This document shows, piece after piece, positions 28,511 to 37,006 of a stretch of DNA of 64,000 bases. Origin of the DNA: CAIWHR01 sp963830485 (GTDB lineage: Bacteria > Pseudomonadota > Gammaproteobacteria > Burkholderiales > Casimicrobiaceae); contig CAWHNE010000009.1 of assembly GCA_963830485.1 (NCBI GenBank), positions 49,944 through 113,943 on the forward strand, given 5' to 3'. The first letter of the stretch is position 1. Every line of letters starts with the position of its first letter. Under the pieces are notes generated by a model. The model worked only from the letters and a program-made list of their open reading frames with translations. It made no database searches and was not told the DNA's origin. A program made the position numbers and the translations under genes.

Positions 28511-30739
28511 ATGTCCAACACCACCGGCCTCATCTTCGCGCTCGTATGCGCGGCGGCCGCGATCGTCTACGGCTTCGTGTCGATCGGATGGATCCTCAAA
28601 AAGCCGACCGGCAATGACCGGATGCGCGAGATCGCCGCCGCGGTCCAGGCCGGTGCCAAGGCGTACCTGAACCGGCAGTACACGACGATCGCCATCGTCG
28701 GCGCCGTGCTGTTCGTGCTGATCTGGTGGGCGCTGCCGGGGGCGACCGCGGGCGGCTTTCTCGTCGGCGCGGTGCTCTCCGGCCTCGCCGGGTATGTCGG
28801 AATGAATGTGTCCGTGCGCTCGAACGTGCGCACGGCGGAGGCGGCGCGCACCGGCCTCAACGAGGCGCTCGCGGTGGCGTTCCGTGGCGGTGCGATCACG
28901 GGGATGCTCGTCGTTGGCCTCGGGCTCCTCGGCGTCGCAGGGTTCTACGCGTTCCTCACCGGCTCGGCGTCGTGGAGCCCAAGCCCGATGGGCAGCGGCC
29001 TGCACCACATCATCGAGCCGCTCGTCGGCCTCGCCTTCGGCGGTTCGCTGATCTCGATCTTCGCGCGGCTGGGCGGGGGCATCTTCACGAAGGGCGCGGA
29101 CGTCGGGGCCGACCTCGTCGGCAAGGTCGAGGCGGGGATTCCCGAAGACGATCCGCGCAATCCCGCGGTGATCGCCGACAACGTGGGGGACAACGTCGGC
29201 GACTGCGCCGGCATGGCGGCGGACCTGTTCGAGACGTACGCGGTCACGATCGTCGCGACGATGCTGCTGGGCGCGTTATTGCTTCCGTCGATGGCGCAGA
29301 CTGCGGTCACCTATCCGCTGGTGCTGGGGGGCTTCTCGATTCTCGCGTCGATCGTCGGCTGCTACTTCGTGAAGGCGCGCGACGGCGGCAAGATCATGAA
29401 TGCGCTCTACCGCGGCCTGATCGTCGCGGGCGTGCTCTCGGCGATTGGCTTCTGGTTCATCACCCAGATGATGATGGGCGAGATGGCCACGCTTGATCCG
29501 AAGCTCACCACGCTGCGGCTGTGGGGTGCCGGCATCGTCGGGCTCGCGCTGACGGCGGCGATGGTCGTCATCACCGAGTACTACACGGCAACCGAGTTCA
29601 GCCCGGTGCGCCACATCGCTCAGGCCTCGACCACGGGCCACGCGACCAACATCATCGCCGGCATCGGCGTGTCGATGAAGGCGACCGCGTTGCCGGTGCT
29701 CTCGGTCTGCGTCGCGATCCTGCTCTCGTACTGGTTCGCGGGCCTCTACGGCATCGCGATCGCCGCCACCGCGATGCTGTCGATGGCCGGAATCATCGTC
29801 GCGCTCGACGCGTACGGCCCGATCACCGACAACGCCGGCGGCATCGCCGAGATGGCGAAGCTGCCCGATTCGGTGCGCGCAATCACGGATCCGCTCGACG
29901 CCGTGGGCAACACGACGAAGGCGGTGACCAAGGGCTACGCGATCGGCTCGGCGGGTCTCGCTGCGCTGGTGCTCTTCGCCGACTACACGCACGCGCTCGA
30001 TGCCGCCGGCAAGTCGGTGAGCTTCGACCTCTCGAACCACTACGTGATCATCGGCCTCTTCATCGGCGGCCTGATCCCGTATCTGTTCGGCGCGATGGCG
30101 ATGGAAGCGGTCGGCCGCGCCGCAGGCGCGGTGGTCGTCGAGGTGCGCCGACAGTTCAAGGAGATCAAGGGGATCATGGAAGGCACGGCGAAGCCCGAGT
30201 ACGGCGTCGCCGTGGACATGCTGACCAAGGCGGCGATCAAGGAAATGATCATCCCCTCGCTGCTCCCGGTGCTGATCCCGATTGTCGTCGGTGTGGGCTT
30301 CGCGTACGTCGGCGGCACCGCCGCCGGCGCACAGACGCTGGGTGGCGTGCTGATGGGCACGATCATCACCGGCCTGTTCGTCGCGATCTCGATGACGACC
30401 GGCGGCGGCGCGTGGGACAACGCGAAGAAGTACATCGAGGACGGTCACCATGGCGGCAAGGGGTCCGACGCGCACAAGGCGGCCGTGACCGGCGACACGG
30501 TCGGCGACCCGTACAAGGACACGGCAGGACCGGCGGTGAACCCGCTGATCAAGATCATCAACATCGTCGCGCTGATGATCGTCCCGCTGATCGGCGCGTG
30601 GACCATGAGCAAGGCTCCGGCCGCGCCGTCCCAAGTCACGCCGCCGGCGGTCGTTGCCCCAGCGCCTGCCGCTGCGCCGGCCGCAGTCGCCCCGGCTGCT
30701 GCGCCGGTGGCGGCACCCGCCAAGGACGCACCGAAGTAG
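28511..30739 (+). CDS. hppA: K+-independent membrane-bound proton-translocating pyrophosphatase
   Basis: 742 residues from ATG 28511, preceded by GGGAGAG. About 16 membrane segments. The substrate site is GGGIFTKGADVGADLVGKVE and DDPRNPAVIADNVGDNVGDCAGMAADLFE. The GNTTKAVTKG motif has Lys where K+-dependent enzymes have Ala, indicating a K+-independent H+ pump. Further signatures are DAYGPITDNAGGIAEM and GDTVGDPYKDTAGPAVNPLIKI. After the last helix (LMIVPLIGAW) comes an unusual Ala/Pro/Val-rich tail of about 45 residues. It couples PPi hydrolysis to proton export. A strong terminator follows. Confidence 0.95.
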   Translation: MSNTTGLIFALVCAAAAIVYGFVSIGWILKKPTGNDRMREIAAAVQAGAKAYLNRQYTTIAIVGAVLFVLIWWALPGATAGGFLVGAVLSGLAGYVGMNVSVRSNVRTAEAARTGLNEALAVAFRGGAITGMLVVGLGLLGVAGFYAFLTGSASWSPSPMGSGLHHIIEPLVGLAFGGSLISIFARLGGGIFTKGADVGADLVGKVEAGIPEDDPRNPAVIADNVGDNVGDCAGMAADLFETYAVTIVATMLLGALLLPSMAQTAVTYPLVLGGFSILASIVGCYFVKARDGGKIMNALYRGLIVAGVLSAIGFWFITQMMMGEMATLDPKLTTLRLWGAGIVGLALTAAMVVITEYYTATEFSPVRHIAQASTTGHATNIIAGIGVSMKATALPVLSVCVAILLSYWFAGLYGIAIAATAMLSMAGIIVALDAYGPITDNAGGIAEMAKLPDSVRAITDPLDAVGNTTKAVTKGYAIGSAGLAALVLFADYTHALDAAGKSVSFDLSNHYVIIGLFIGGLIPYLFGAMAMEAVGRAAGAVVVEVRRQFKEIKGIMEGTAKPEYGVAVDMLTKAAIKEMIIPSLLPVLIPIVVGVGFAYVGGTAAGAQTLGGVLMGTIITGLFVAISMTTGGGAWDNAKKYIEDGHHGGKGSDAHKAAVTGDTVGDPYKDTAGPAVNPLIKIINIVALMIVPLIGAWTMSKAPAAPSQVTPPAVVAPAPAAAPAAVAPAAAPVAAPAKDAPK

Positions 30740-30764
30740 TAGCGCGCGCCATCGGTAATGGGGA

Positions 30765-30801
30765 GGGCGACGGCTCGGTCGGGCCGTCGCCCTTCTTTTT
30801 T
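30765..30801 (+). terminator. Rho-independent terminator after hppA
   Basis: A perfect ten-base-pair stem (GGGCGACGGC 30765-30774 with GCCGTCGCCC 30783-30792) is followed by TTCTTTTTT, 26 bases after the hppA stop. Confidence 0.92.
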
Positions 30802-30905
30802 GCGGGCGTCGGACTTCTTTACACTAGCTGTGGCGGACAAGCCGTCGCAGGCAAGACTAGTATTCAAGTATATGAAAAGCAACATAAAATTATTAGTCGC
30901 CGTTA

Positions 30906-30919
30906 GGCATGCCGATTGC
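30906..30919 (+). promoter_or_regulatory. Sigma-54 (RpoN) -24/-12 promoter for a PEP-CTERM gene
   Basis: AGGCATG-CCGA-TTGCTCA: GG at 30906-30907 and GC at 30918-30919, exactly ten bases apart, close to the RpoN consensus TGGCACG-N4-TTGC. It stands 97 bases before the ATG at 31016. The minus-strand PEP-CTERM gene has a near-identical site. XrtA systems are known to use RpoN with the PrsK/PrsR two-component pair. Confidence 0.72.
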
Positions 30920-31015
30920 TCATGTTGCACCGACACCGCGTGGGTTCCCAAAGATAGGGCGGGGCCGTGGGGTCGCGGCAAGACAACAAATATCAACGCT
31001 CAGGGTGGAATCGTT

Positions 31016-31653
31016 ATGAAGGCAAGCAAACGGCTGTTGGCCGGGGTCGCCGCGTGTGCAGCCCTGGTCGGGGTCACCGGAGCCCAAGGGAGCACCCTGA
31101 TCCTGACCAACTTCGTCGGACCGGGCGGTGCGTATCACCAAGGCGTCGACATCACGACGCCCGCGTACAGCGGGCAGGCCGGCGGGTTCGTCGGCACGTG
31201 GGACGGCAATCCGATCCAGGTCTGGTGCTATGAGCTCGGGCAGACATTCAACTTCGGCGTCGCGTACACGGGCTACACCATCGACACTCCCGCGAACGAA
31301 GGACTGCTGAGCGCGCTGTTCCAGGAAGCCTACGCGATGGCAACCACCAGCGCGATGAACTCCGCGGCGTTCCAGCTCGCGATCTGGGAAATCCTGTACG
31401 ACGGGGACCTGTCGTTGTTCTCGGGAACGTTCCACACGAACCGGGTCGGCAACACGACGGACGCCCTCGCGCAGACCTGGCTGGACGGCCTTGGCGGGTT
31501 CACGGACAAGGGCGACATCATTCTCTACACCGACCGCGAGCATCAGGACTTCATCGGTCGCCGGCCGTCCTCCGATGTTCCCGAGCCGGCGCCGCTGGCG
31601 CCTTATCGGCATCGGGTCTCGTGGCAATGCTCGCGGCGCGGCGCCGCGGGTAG
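31016..31653 (+). pseudogene. PEP-CTERM sorting-domain protein, frameshifted within the sorting signal
   Basis: From ATG 31016 the protein has a signal peptide (MKASKRLLAGVAACAALVGV, cleavage near QGS) and a polar body with NSAAFQLAIWEILYDGD, a pattern common among PEP-CTERM proteins. Near 31577 it reads VPEPAPLA, the sorting motif, but the frame then leaves the expected helix. Skipping one base at 31601 gives LIGIG, and one more at 31616 gives LVAMLAARRRG and a stop at 31651-31653: a perfect PEP-CTERM tail. As written, the frame instead runs to 31699 without an anchor. It should be exported, processed by exosortase A and linked to the exopolysaccharide matrix. A sigma-54 promoter precedes it. 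Confidence 0.8.
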
Positions 31654-31733
31654 CAGAGTCGTGGCATCGGGCGTCTCGCAAGGTCGCCCGATGACGTAGT
31701 CGAGGTAGTTGGGGATTTCCTGTGATTTGCGTT

Positions 31734-31767
31734 GGGCCGCATCTTCCGGATGCGGCCCTTTTTCTTG
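31734..31767 (+). terminator. Rho-independent terminator after the first PEP-CTERM gene
   Basis: A stem of ten pairs (GGGCCGCATC 31734-31743 with GATGCGGCCC 31749-31758) and a five-base loop are followed by TTTTTCTT, about 80 bases downstream of the PEP-CTERM stop. Confidence 0.9.
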
Positions 31768-32116
31768 CGAGGGGTCGGCGAGGTCGGATCCACTTGGCCC
31801 GGGATTTCGCCTTGGGCCAATATTCGCGGATCGCGCGAGGCTAGCCGATGGTCGGAGCCTCTATGGCCTGCTTGGCCGCTGGACGATATTCAGCGGCGCC
31901 GGTGCGCGGGCGAGCCTGGCCGCGCCGCCCTTTCACGCTTTCCGTGGGACGCCTGAGCGGGCCGCCGACTGCCGCCGCCGAATGTCCGGTCCCGAGAAAC
32001 GAATCGGGAGCTCATCCGGGGCCCAGCGTCGGCGCGAGACGCACGACCCCAAGACGATCGAAACAACCAGTAGGAACGCAGCGAGTGCAGCGCGGCGTCG
32101 ATGACCTCGAGTACGG
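31768..32116. other. Intergenic stretch without recognisable gene
   Basis: About 350 bases between the PEP-CTERM terminator and the end of the minus-strand methyltransferase. One minus-strand frame contains a short hydrophobic run (AALAAFLLVVSIVLG) but has no start, domain or continuation I can support; it may be debris of a decayed gene. Confidence 0.35.
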
Positions 32117-32980
32117 CTATTCTTGATCCGGGAGCCTGAACCCCTTCGCGCCAACCAGGATTGTCCCAAGGACGACGAAATAGGCTGCGACCCGGATTGG
32201 CGGCACGCGCCTGATCAACTTGATGGCGAGCCCGCGCGTGGCGGACATGCCATTCACTTCTGCCAGATCGAATCGATCGAAGCACTTAATGTCCTTCTTG
32301 GCCAGGAAATCTCTTAACTCCCAGAACGTGAACCAGTGGACCGCCGGGTAATCAGTATGGCTCACCCACTCGCGGTGAGTCGTCACCGCGAGCTTCTCGC
32401 ACCGGCGCTTCACAAAGCTCGGATACCAACTGTAAAGGGGAAGTTCGAACTCGTCCTGGATCGGGCACAGGACGTTAGTCGTACTGAGATAGATCAGACC
32501 TCCGGGCCGCAACACGCGCACGCCCTCGTCCAAACATTTCTGCCAGTCCGGCACGTGTTCCAGCAACTGTGGGATCAGGCATACGTCGAAAACACTCGAT
32601 TCGTAGGGAAGCGCGATCGCTGACCCCACGTCGAAGCTGATTTTGAATCCCATCTCTGCGACCCGCTTGCGCGCGATCTCTATAAGAGGCTCGCTGATAT
32701 CGATTCCCGTCACGCTGTGTCCAAGTTCGGCCCAAACTCGACATTCAGTTCCGGCCCCGCAGCCGACATTCAGTACTTTCAGAGTAGTAGTGGCGGTGCC
32801 CCGCTCGCCAGCAAGCCGCAACATTTTGTCGCGGACCCTTCGAAAGCGAGCCAGCGCACCGGGCGAAAGGCTTTCCTCTTCGTAGTAGGCAACGAAGGCG
32901 GGATCCGAATTTCTGTCATCTCGTGCCGTCGCGCCGTCGGTCTGATCAGGTTCAGCGACGTGATTGCGCGTGTCTATCAT
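32117..32980 (-). CDS. Class I SAM-dependent methyltransferase
   Basis: 287 residues from ATG 32980. Motif I is VLNVGCGAGTECRVWAELG, then VTGIDISEPLIEIARKRV, AIALPYESSVFDVCLIPQLLEHV and VLRPGGLIYLSTTN; the C-terminal third has a hydrophobic segment (RVAAYFVVLGTILVGAKGF) that could be membrane-associated. It resembles methyltransferases found in polysaccharide and lipid loci. Its base composition is less GC-rich than the flanking genes, and it sits between a PEP-CTERM gene and a transposase remnant, consistent with transfer. Substrate unknown. Confidence 0.85.
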   Translation of the reverse strand: MIDTRNHVAEPDQTDGATARDDRNSDPAFVAYYEEESLSPGALARFRRVRDKMLRLAGERGTATTTLKVLNVGCGAGTECRVWAELGHSVTGIDISEPLIEIARKRVAEMGFKISFDVGSAIALPYESSVFDVCLIPQLLEHVPDWQKCLDEGVRVLRPGGLIYLSTTNVLCPIQDEFELPLYSWYPSFVKRRCEKLAVTTHREWVSHTDYPAVHWFTFWELRDFLAKKDIKCFDRFDLAEVNGMSATRGLAIKLIRRVPPIRVAAYFVVLGTILVGAKGFRLPDQE

Positions 32981-33055
32981 CGCTCGTCATTGCAGCCACA
33001 ATTGTCAGTCATTCCCGTCATCCAGTTTCACGTGGTCCAGCCATTCTGGCAGGCA

Positions 33056-33333
33056 ACGCACTTGCCCGCTACGCCTGGGCGGCGCGGCTCGCCCGCATCG
33101 ATGAAGTCTTTCCACTCGGGTGCCCGCTCTGCGGCGCCGAGATGCGCGTCATCGCCTTCGTCACCGACCCGCCCACGAGCAACGACATCCTCGTCCACCT
33201 GGGCGAGCCGACGGCACCACCCCGGGCGCCCGCCCGCGGCCCGCTGCTATGGAATCTGCCCGAAGCCGGGCCGGGCAGCTTCTACCCGCAGCCCGCACCG
33301 GAGTACGAATTCGATCAACGCGTGACTTGGTAA
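33056..33333 (+). pseudogene. Transposase C-terminal remnant (IS91-like)
   Basis: The segment reads RYAWAARLARIDEVFPLGCPLCGAEM and RVIAFVTDPPTSNDILVHLGEP, followed by ARGPLLWNLPEAG. I recognise this from memory as the zinc-ribbon-containing C-terminus of IS91/IS801-type transposases; no search was run. The N-terminal catalytic portion is absent, and no terminal repeats are visible. It is a decayed fragment marking a past insertion or rearrangement beside the methyltransferase gene. Confidence 0.6.
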
Positions 33334-33667
33334 CGCCGAGCGTCGACCGCCGTTCGCGCACGACGCCGGACAGGCGCATGCCGGCGGCCGCCGGTCACGC
33401 GACGCGGGCTCGCTGACGCTCGCCAAACATGCGCACCTGGGGCTAGCGTGGCCCCGCCCGGCAACCCCTGACCATCTCAGCTTCCCATCGGTCCGGGCAA
33501 GTCAAGACGTGCTACGCCGCTCGCGATGACGCGTCGTTGGATTTCCTATCCATTAGGGCATCTCGTTCCGCCGGCAGGGGGTCAACACTCAAGTGCCGGG
33601 AAGGCCGATCGGCCGCGGGACGTGTCGTAAACTCGATCGACAGACTGCCGTTTGGTCATCCAAATGC
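33334..33667. other. Intergenic stretch without recognisable gene
   Basis: About 330 bases between the transposase remnant and the terminator of the minus-strand PEP-CTERM gene. No coding frame with domain, RNA or repeat structure was recognised. Confidence 0.4.
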
Positions 33668-33697
33668 AAAAGACCCCGTCCTTGGACGGGGTCTTTT
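33668..33697 (-). terminator. Bidirectional rho-independent terminator
   Basis: A perfect 14-base inverted repeat (AAAAGACCCCGTCC at 33668-33681 and its complement at 33684-33697) with a two-base spacer; A-tract and T-tract flank the GC core on both strands. It ends transcription of the minus-strand PEP-CTERM gene 32 bases downstream of its stop. Confidence 0.9.
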
Positions 33698-33728
33698 GCT
33701 GGACAAGCAGTCCGCAGCTTGCCCGGAC

Positions 33729-34338
33729 TTAGCTCCGCCTGCGCCGTGCTGCACCTGCCGCGAGGAGGCCAAGTCCCAGAAGGACCAGGGTGCCCGGCTC
33801 GGGAACCATCCCGCGCCGACTGGCGGAAGGTATTGGATACGGAGACCAGGTCCTCGTTACCATCCACGTGGATCGTTTCGTTGACCGTAAGCGTTGTGGC
33901 GTCAAGGCCTAGTTCCGGCATCCGGAACTCCGTCGATTACCGTCAGCGTGAATGTTGCGTCGCCGGTGACGTCCTTGGTGACTAGCGAACTCGCAGGGCC
34001 CGAATTGTCAGAATCCGCGAACATGGCCGAAATGAAGATAGTCCGGATCGGTTACGGTGATCGTATAGTTGATCACCCAGTCTCCGGGCAAATTGGTCGT
34101 GTCGAAACCGCTGATAAACACCCCGTGCGAGTTCGCGGGTTGGATTGAAGAATAGTACGGTAATGGGATCGGCCAAGTCCGTGGAATTCAGCGTCCAGGT
34201 CTTGTCCCCCTGCGTGCATGAGCCTGCGTCTTCCCAAGCCCCGATGGTTCGGACGTCAAAGCACTCCACCGCGAGCGCTCCCCCGCTGGCAAAGCCGAAC
34301 GTGCATGCTGCCAGTGTCGCTGCTAGTGCCTTCCGCAT
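33729..34338 (-). pseudogene. PEP-CTERM sorting-domain protein, frameshifted (four shifts)
   Basis: From ATG 34338 the signal peptide is MRKALAATLAACTFGFASGG with cleavage near ALA-VE, followed by TWTLNSTDLADPITVLFFNP. Single-base skips then recover a continuous protein: NSHGVFISGFDTTNLPGDW, then FADSDNSGPASSLVTKDVTG, then LGLDATTLTVNETIHVDGNE, then the sorting tail MVPEPGTLVLLGLGLLAAG with ARRRRS and stop at 33729. All four shifts are +1. The rebuilt protein of about 200 residues is a textbook PEP-CTERM substrate. A sigma-54 site lies upstream and a terminator downstream. Confidence 0.8.
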
Positions 34339-34388
34339 GGTTGTTCTACCTTCTCAGGAGTCGACAAAGCTGTCGCCGCACATATTGA

Positions 34389-34402
34389 GCAGCTTCCATG
34401 CC
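34389..34402 (-). promoter_or_regulatory. Sigma-54 (RpoN) -24/-12 promoter for the second PEP-CTERM gene
   Basis: On the minus strand: TAGGCATG-GAAG-CTGCTCA, with GG and GC ten bases apart, 51 bases before the ATG at 34338. It shares TAGGCATG and TGCTCA with the site before the other PEP-CTERM gene, differing mainly in the four spacer bases. Confidence 0.68.
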
Positions 34403-34719
34403 TAAAACTGTAATTCATTATTAATCAATGATCTTGCCTGACAGACCGATCCCGCCGGGGGCCGGGCGAATGTCAATTTGGTCGACATGTGTTCCGAATT
34501 CCAAGGGTAGGCCGCATCGCGCCGCCCTTCCGGACTTCCATTACGTTCGGCGGACACGCAGGAACCGATCAACGTCATCACGTAACGTACAACGCGACCA
34601 TCGCGCTCGTTCACCAACACGCCGGCATGAAGCTTGTAGGAAATGAGCATCGGCGAGACGCTCCGCCGCATTCGGGGTGTTAACATCACTCGCCTTCGCC
34701 GCGCAACGAGGAGGAATGG
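34403..34719. other. Leader region upstream of the XrtA locus
   Basis: About 315 bases between the divergent PEP-CTERM promoter and the export-protein gene. It contains a weaker RpoN-like site, GGCATG-AAGC-TTGT (34624-34637), whose -12 element has GT instead of GC, 83 bases before ATG 34720. The ribosome site GAGGAGGAATGG at the end is excellent. No gene was recognised. Confidence 0.4.
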
Positions 34720-35374
34720 ATGAACGCGAACCTGAATGACTTCGCCGCGATGGCGATGCAGCGCGCGAACCGCGTTGCCCGCGTGCTTGGCGCGGCTGTC
34801 GCGCTCTGCCTCGTCGCCGCCTGCGCCGGCCCGACCTACCCGCCGGCGCCGCGCGACGCGTCGTCGTCCGACTACGACTACATGATCGGGCCGCTCGACA
34901 CCGTCAACATCATCGTCTGGCGCAATCCGGAACTGTCGATGACCGTGCCGGTGCGGCCCGACGGCAAGATCACGACGCCGCTGGTCGACGACCTGCCGGC
35001 GCTGGGCAAGACGCCGACCGACGCTCGCCCGCGACATCGAGAAGGCGCTGGGCAAGTACATCCGCGATCCCGTCGTCACCGTCGTCGTGACGACCTTCGT
35101 CGGGCCGGCGAGCGAGCAGATCCGCGTGATCGGCGAGGCGACCAAGCCGCAGATCCTGGCCTTCCGCCAGAACATGACGCTGCTCGACGTGATGATCGCG
35201 GTCGGCGGGCTCACCGACTTCGCCGACGGCAACAAGGCGACCATCTTCCGCGTCGCCGACGGCGGCAAGTCGTACAGCGTGCGCCTGCAGGACCTGGTCA
35301 AGCGCGGCGACATCACGGCCAACGTCGACATGCGGCCCGGCGACATCCTGATCATTCCGCAGAGCTGGTTCTAG
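34720..35374 (+). CDS. XrtA-type polysaccharide export outer-membrane protein (one frameshift)
   Basis: A lipoprotein-type signal (CLVAACAGP, lipobox Cys near residue 35) is followed by the polysaccharide export domain: YDYMIGPLDTVNIIVWRNPELSMTVPVRPDGKITTPLVDD. The frame shifts by +1 near 35022 and resumes as LARDIEKALGKYIRDPVVTVVV, then a SLBB domain (IRVIGEATKPQILAFRQNMTLLDVMIAVGG) and the end DMRPGDILIIPQSWF. It forms the outer-membrane polysaccharide channel (Wza/EpsE-like, TIGR03027 type). First gene of the locus, with a strong ribosome site. The rest of the family sequence is intact, so the shift is probably a sequence error. Confidence 0.85.
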
Positions 35375-35423
35375 ACACGCTCGACGCGTTCCGACCTTCC
35401 CGGTCCACGGATAGCATTCGCGC

Positions 35424-37006
35424 ATGGATGAACTGCTTCAGCAGGTACTCGCACACCTGCGCGGCATGTGGCATCGCCGCTGGATCGGGCTCGCGGCCGC
35501 GTGGATCGCCGCGATCGTCTGCGTCGTCGTCGCGTATCGCATTCCGGAGAGGTTCGAGGCGAGCGCCCGCGTCTACGTCGACACGCAGTCGCTGCTGCGG
35601 CCGGTGATGGCGGGGCTCGCGATCCAGCCGAATCTCGACCAGCAGGTCGCGCTGATGAGCCGGACGCTGATCAGCCGGCCCAACGTCGAGAAGCTGGTCC
35701 GGATGGCCGACCTCGATCTCCGCGATCACGACCAACGCCGAGCGCGAGGAGCTGATCGACAACCTGATGAAGACGCTCCAGCTCGCCGGCAACGTGTCGA
35801 CGAACCTCTACGTGATCTCCTATCGCGACGCCGATACCCGACAAGGCGAAGAAGGTCGTCTCAGTCGCTGCTCACCATCTTCGTCGAGTCGAGCCTGGGC
35901 GACAAGCGGCAGGATACGCGCGCCGCGGTCAAGTTCCTCGACGAGCAGATCAAGCGCTACGAGGAGAGCCTGCAGGCGGCGGAGAACCGCCTCAAGGAGT
36001 TCAAGCTCAAGTACATGGGCGTTCCGGGCCAGGGCGGGCAGGATTTCTTCAGCCGGATCGCGAAGCTCTCCGACGACATCGAGGCGGCGCGGCTCGAGCT
36101 GCGTTCGGCCGAGGAATCGCGCGACGCGTACAAGCGCGATCTCGCCGGCGAGGCGCCGACGTTCCTGCCCGAACGGCGCGGCGCCAGCGCGCCGGTCGCG
36201 GTCCCCGAGATCGATGCGCGCATCGCCGCGCAGAAGACCAAGCTCGACGAGCTCTTGCGGACATACACCGACCAGCACCCGGATGTCGTCGGCACGCGGC
36301 GCGTGATCGAGGAGCTCGAGGCGCAGAGGAAGCAGGAGGTCGAGGCGCTGCAGAAGGCCGCTTCCGCGTCGGGCCCGCCGCCGGAACCCGCACCGAGCGC
36401 AATCCCGTGTTCCAGCAGATGCGCGTATCGCTCTCCGACGCGGAGGCGAACGTCGCGTCGCTCCGCGCGAGGCTCGGCTCGCTAGAGGCGCAGTACGCGC
36501 CAGCTCAAGTCGACGGCGCGCCTCGTGCCGCAGGTCGAGGCCGAGTTCGCGCAGCTCAATCGCGACTACGACGTGCAGAAGAAGACCTACGGCGACCTGC
36601 TCGCCCGGCGCGAGGCGGCGACGATGGGGGTCGACGTGCAGGACACCGGCGGCACGCAGTTCCGCGTCATCGATCCGCCGCGCGTGTCGCCGCAGGCGGT
36701 GCCGCCGACGCGGCTGATGCTGCTCGCGGTCGCCTTCCTGATCACGCTGCTCGTCGGCGTGGCGGCGAGCTTCGTCGCGAACGAGGTCATGCCGACGTTC
36801 CACGACGCACGCTCGCTGCGCGAGACGACGAAGCGTCCGATCCTGGGCATGGTGTCGATGCTGCCCAACGACCGCGGATCGATCGCCTGCGCCGGCGCAG
36901 GACATGGCTGTTCGCAGGCGGCGTGAGCGGGCTGATCGCGTCGTTCGCGGCGGTCCTGGCGTTCGCCTTTCTCATCGGTCCGCGTGGCGTGAGGACCGCA
37001 CGATGA
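35424..37006 (+). pseudogene. XrtA system polysaccharide chain-length determinant, frameshifted (several shifts)
   Basis: Wzz-type inner-membrane protein. N-terminal helix WIGLAAAWIAAIVCVVVAYRI after MDELLQQVLAHLRGMWHRR; then RFEASARVYVDTQSLLRPVM, a coiled-coil region (RYEESLQAAENRLKEFKLKY, LDELLRTYTDQHPDVVGTRR), RDYDVQKKTYGDLLARREAA, RVIDPPRVSPQAVPPTRL and the second helix, and a final helix before the stop that overlaps the kinase ATG (ATGA). Shifts occur near 35722, 35847, 35868, 36390, 36510 and 36870; those that can be placed are +1. Reconstructed length about 520 residues, the usual size for this family (TIGR03007). Confidence 0.82.

Noticed and set aside
33537..33884. Plus-strand 115-residue frame near the terminator
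   Set aside because: It is antisense to the PEP-CTERM gene and includes the terminator palindrome; no coding signal.
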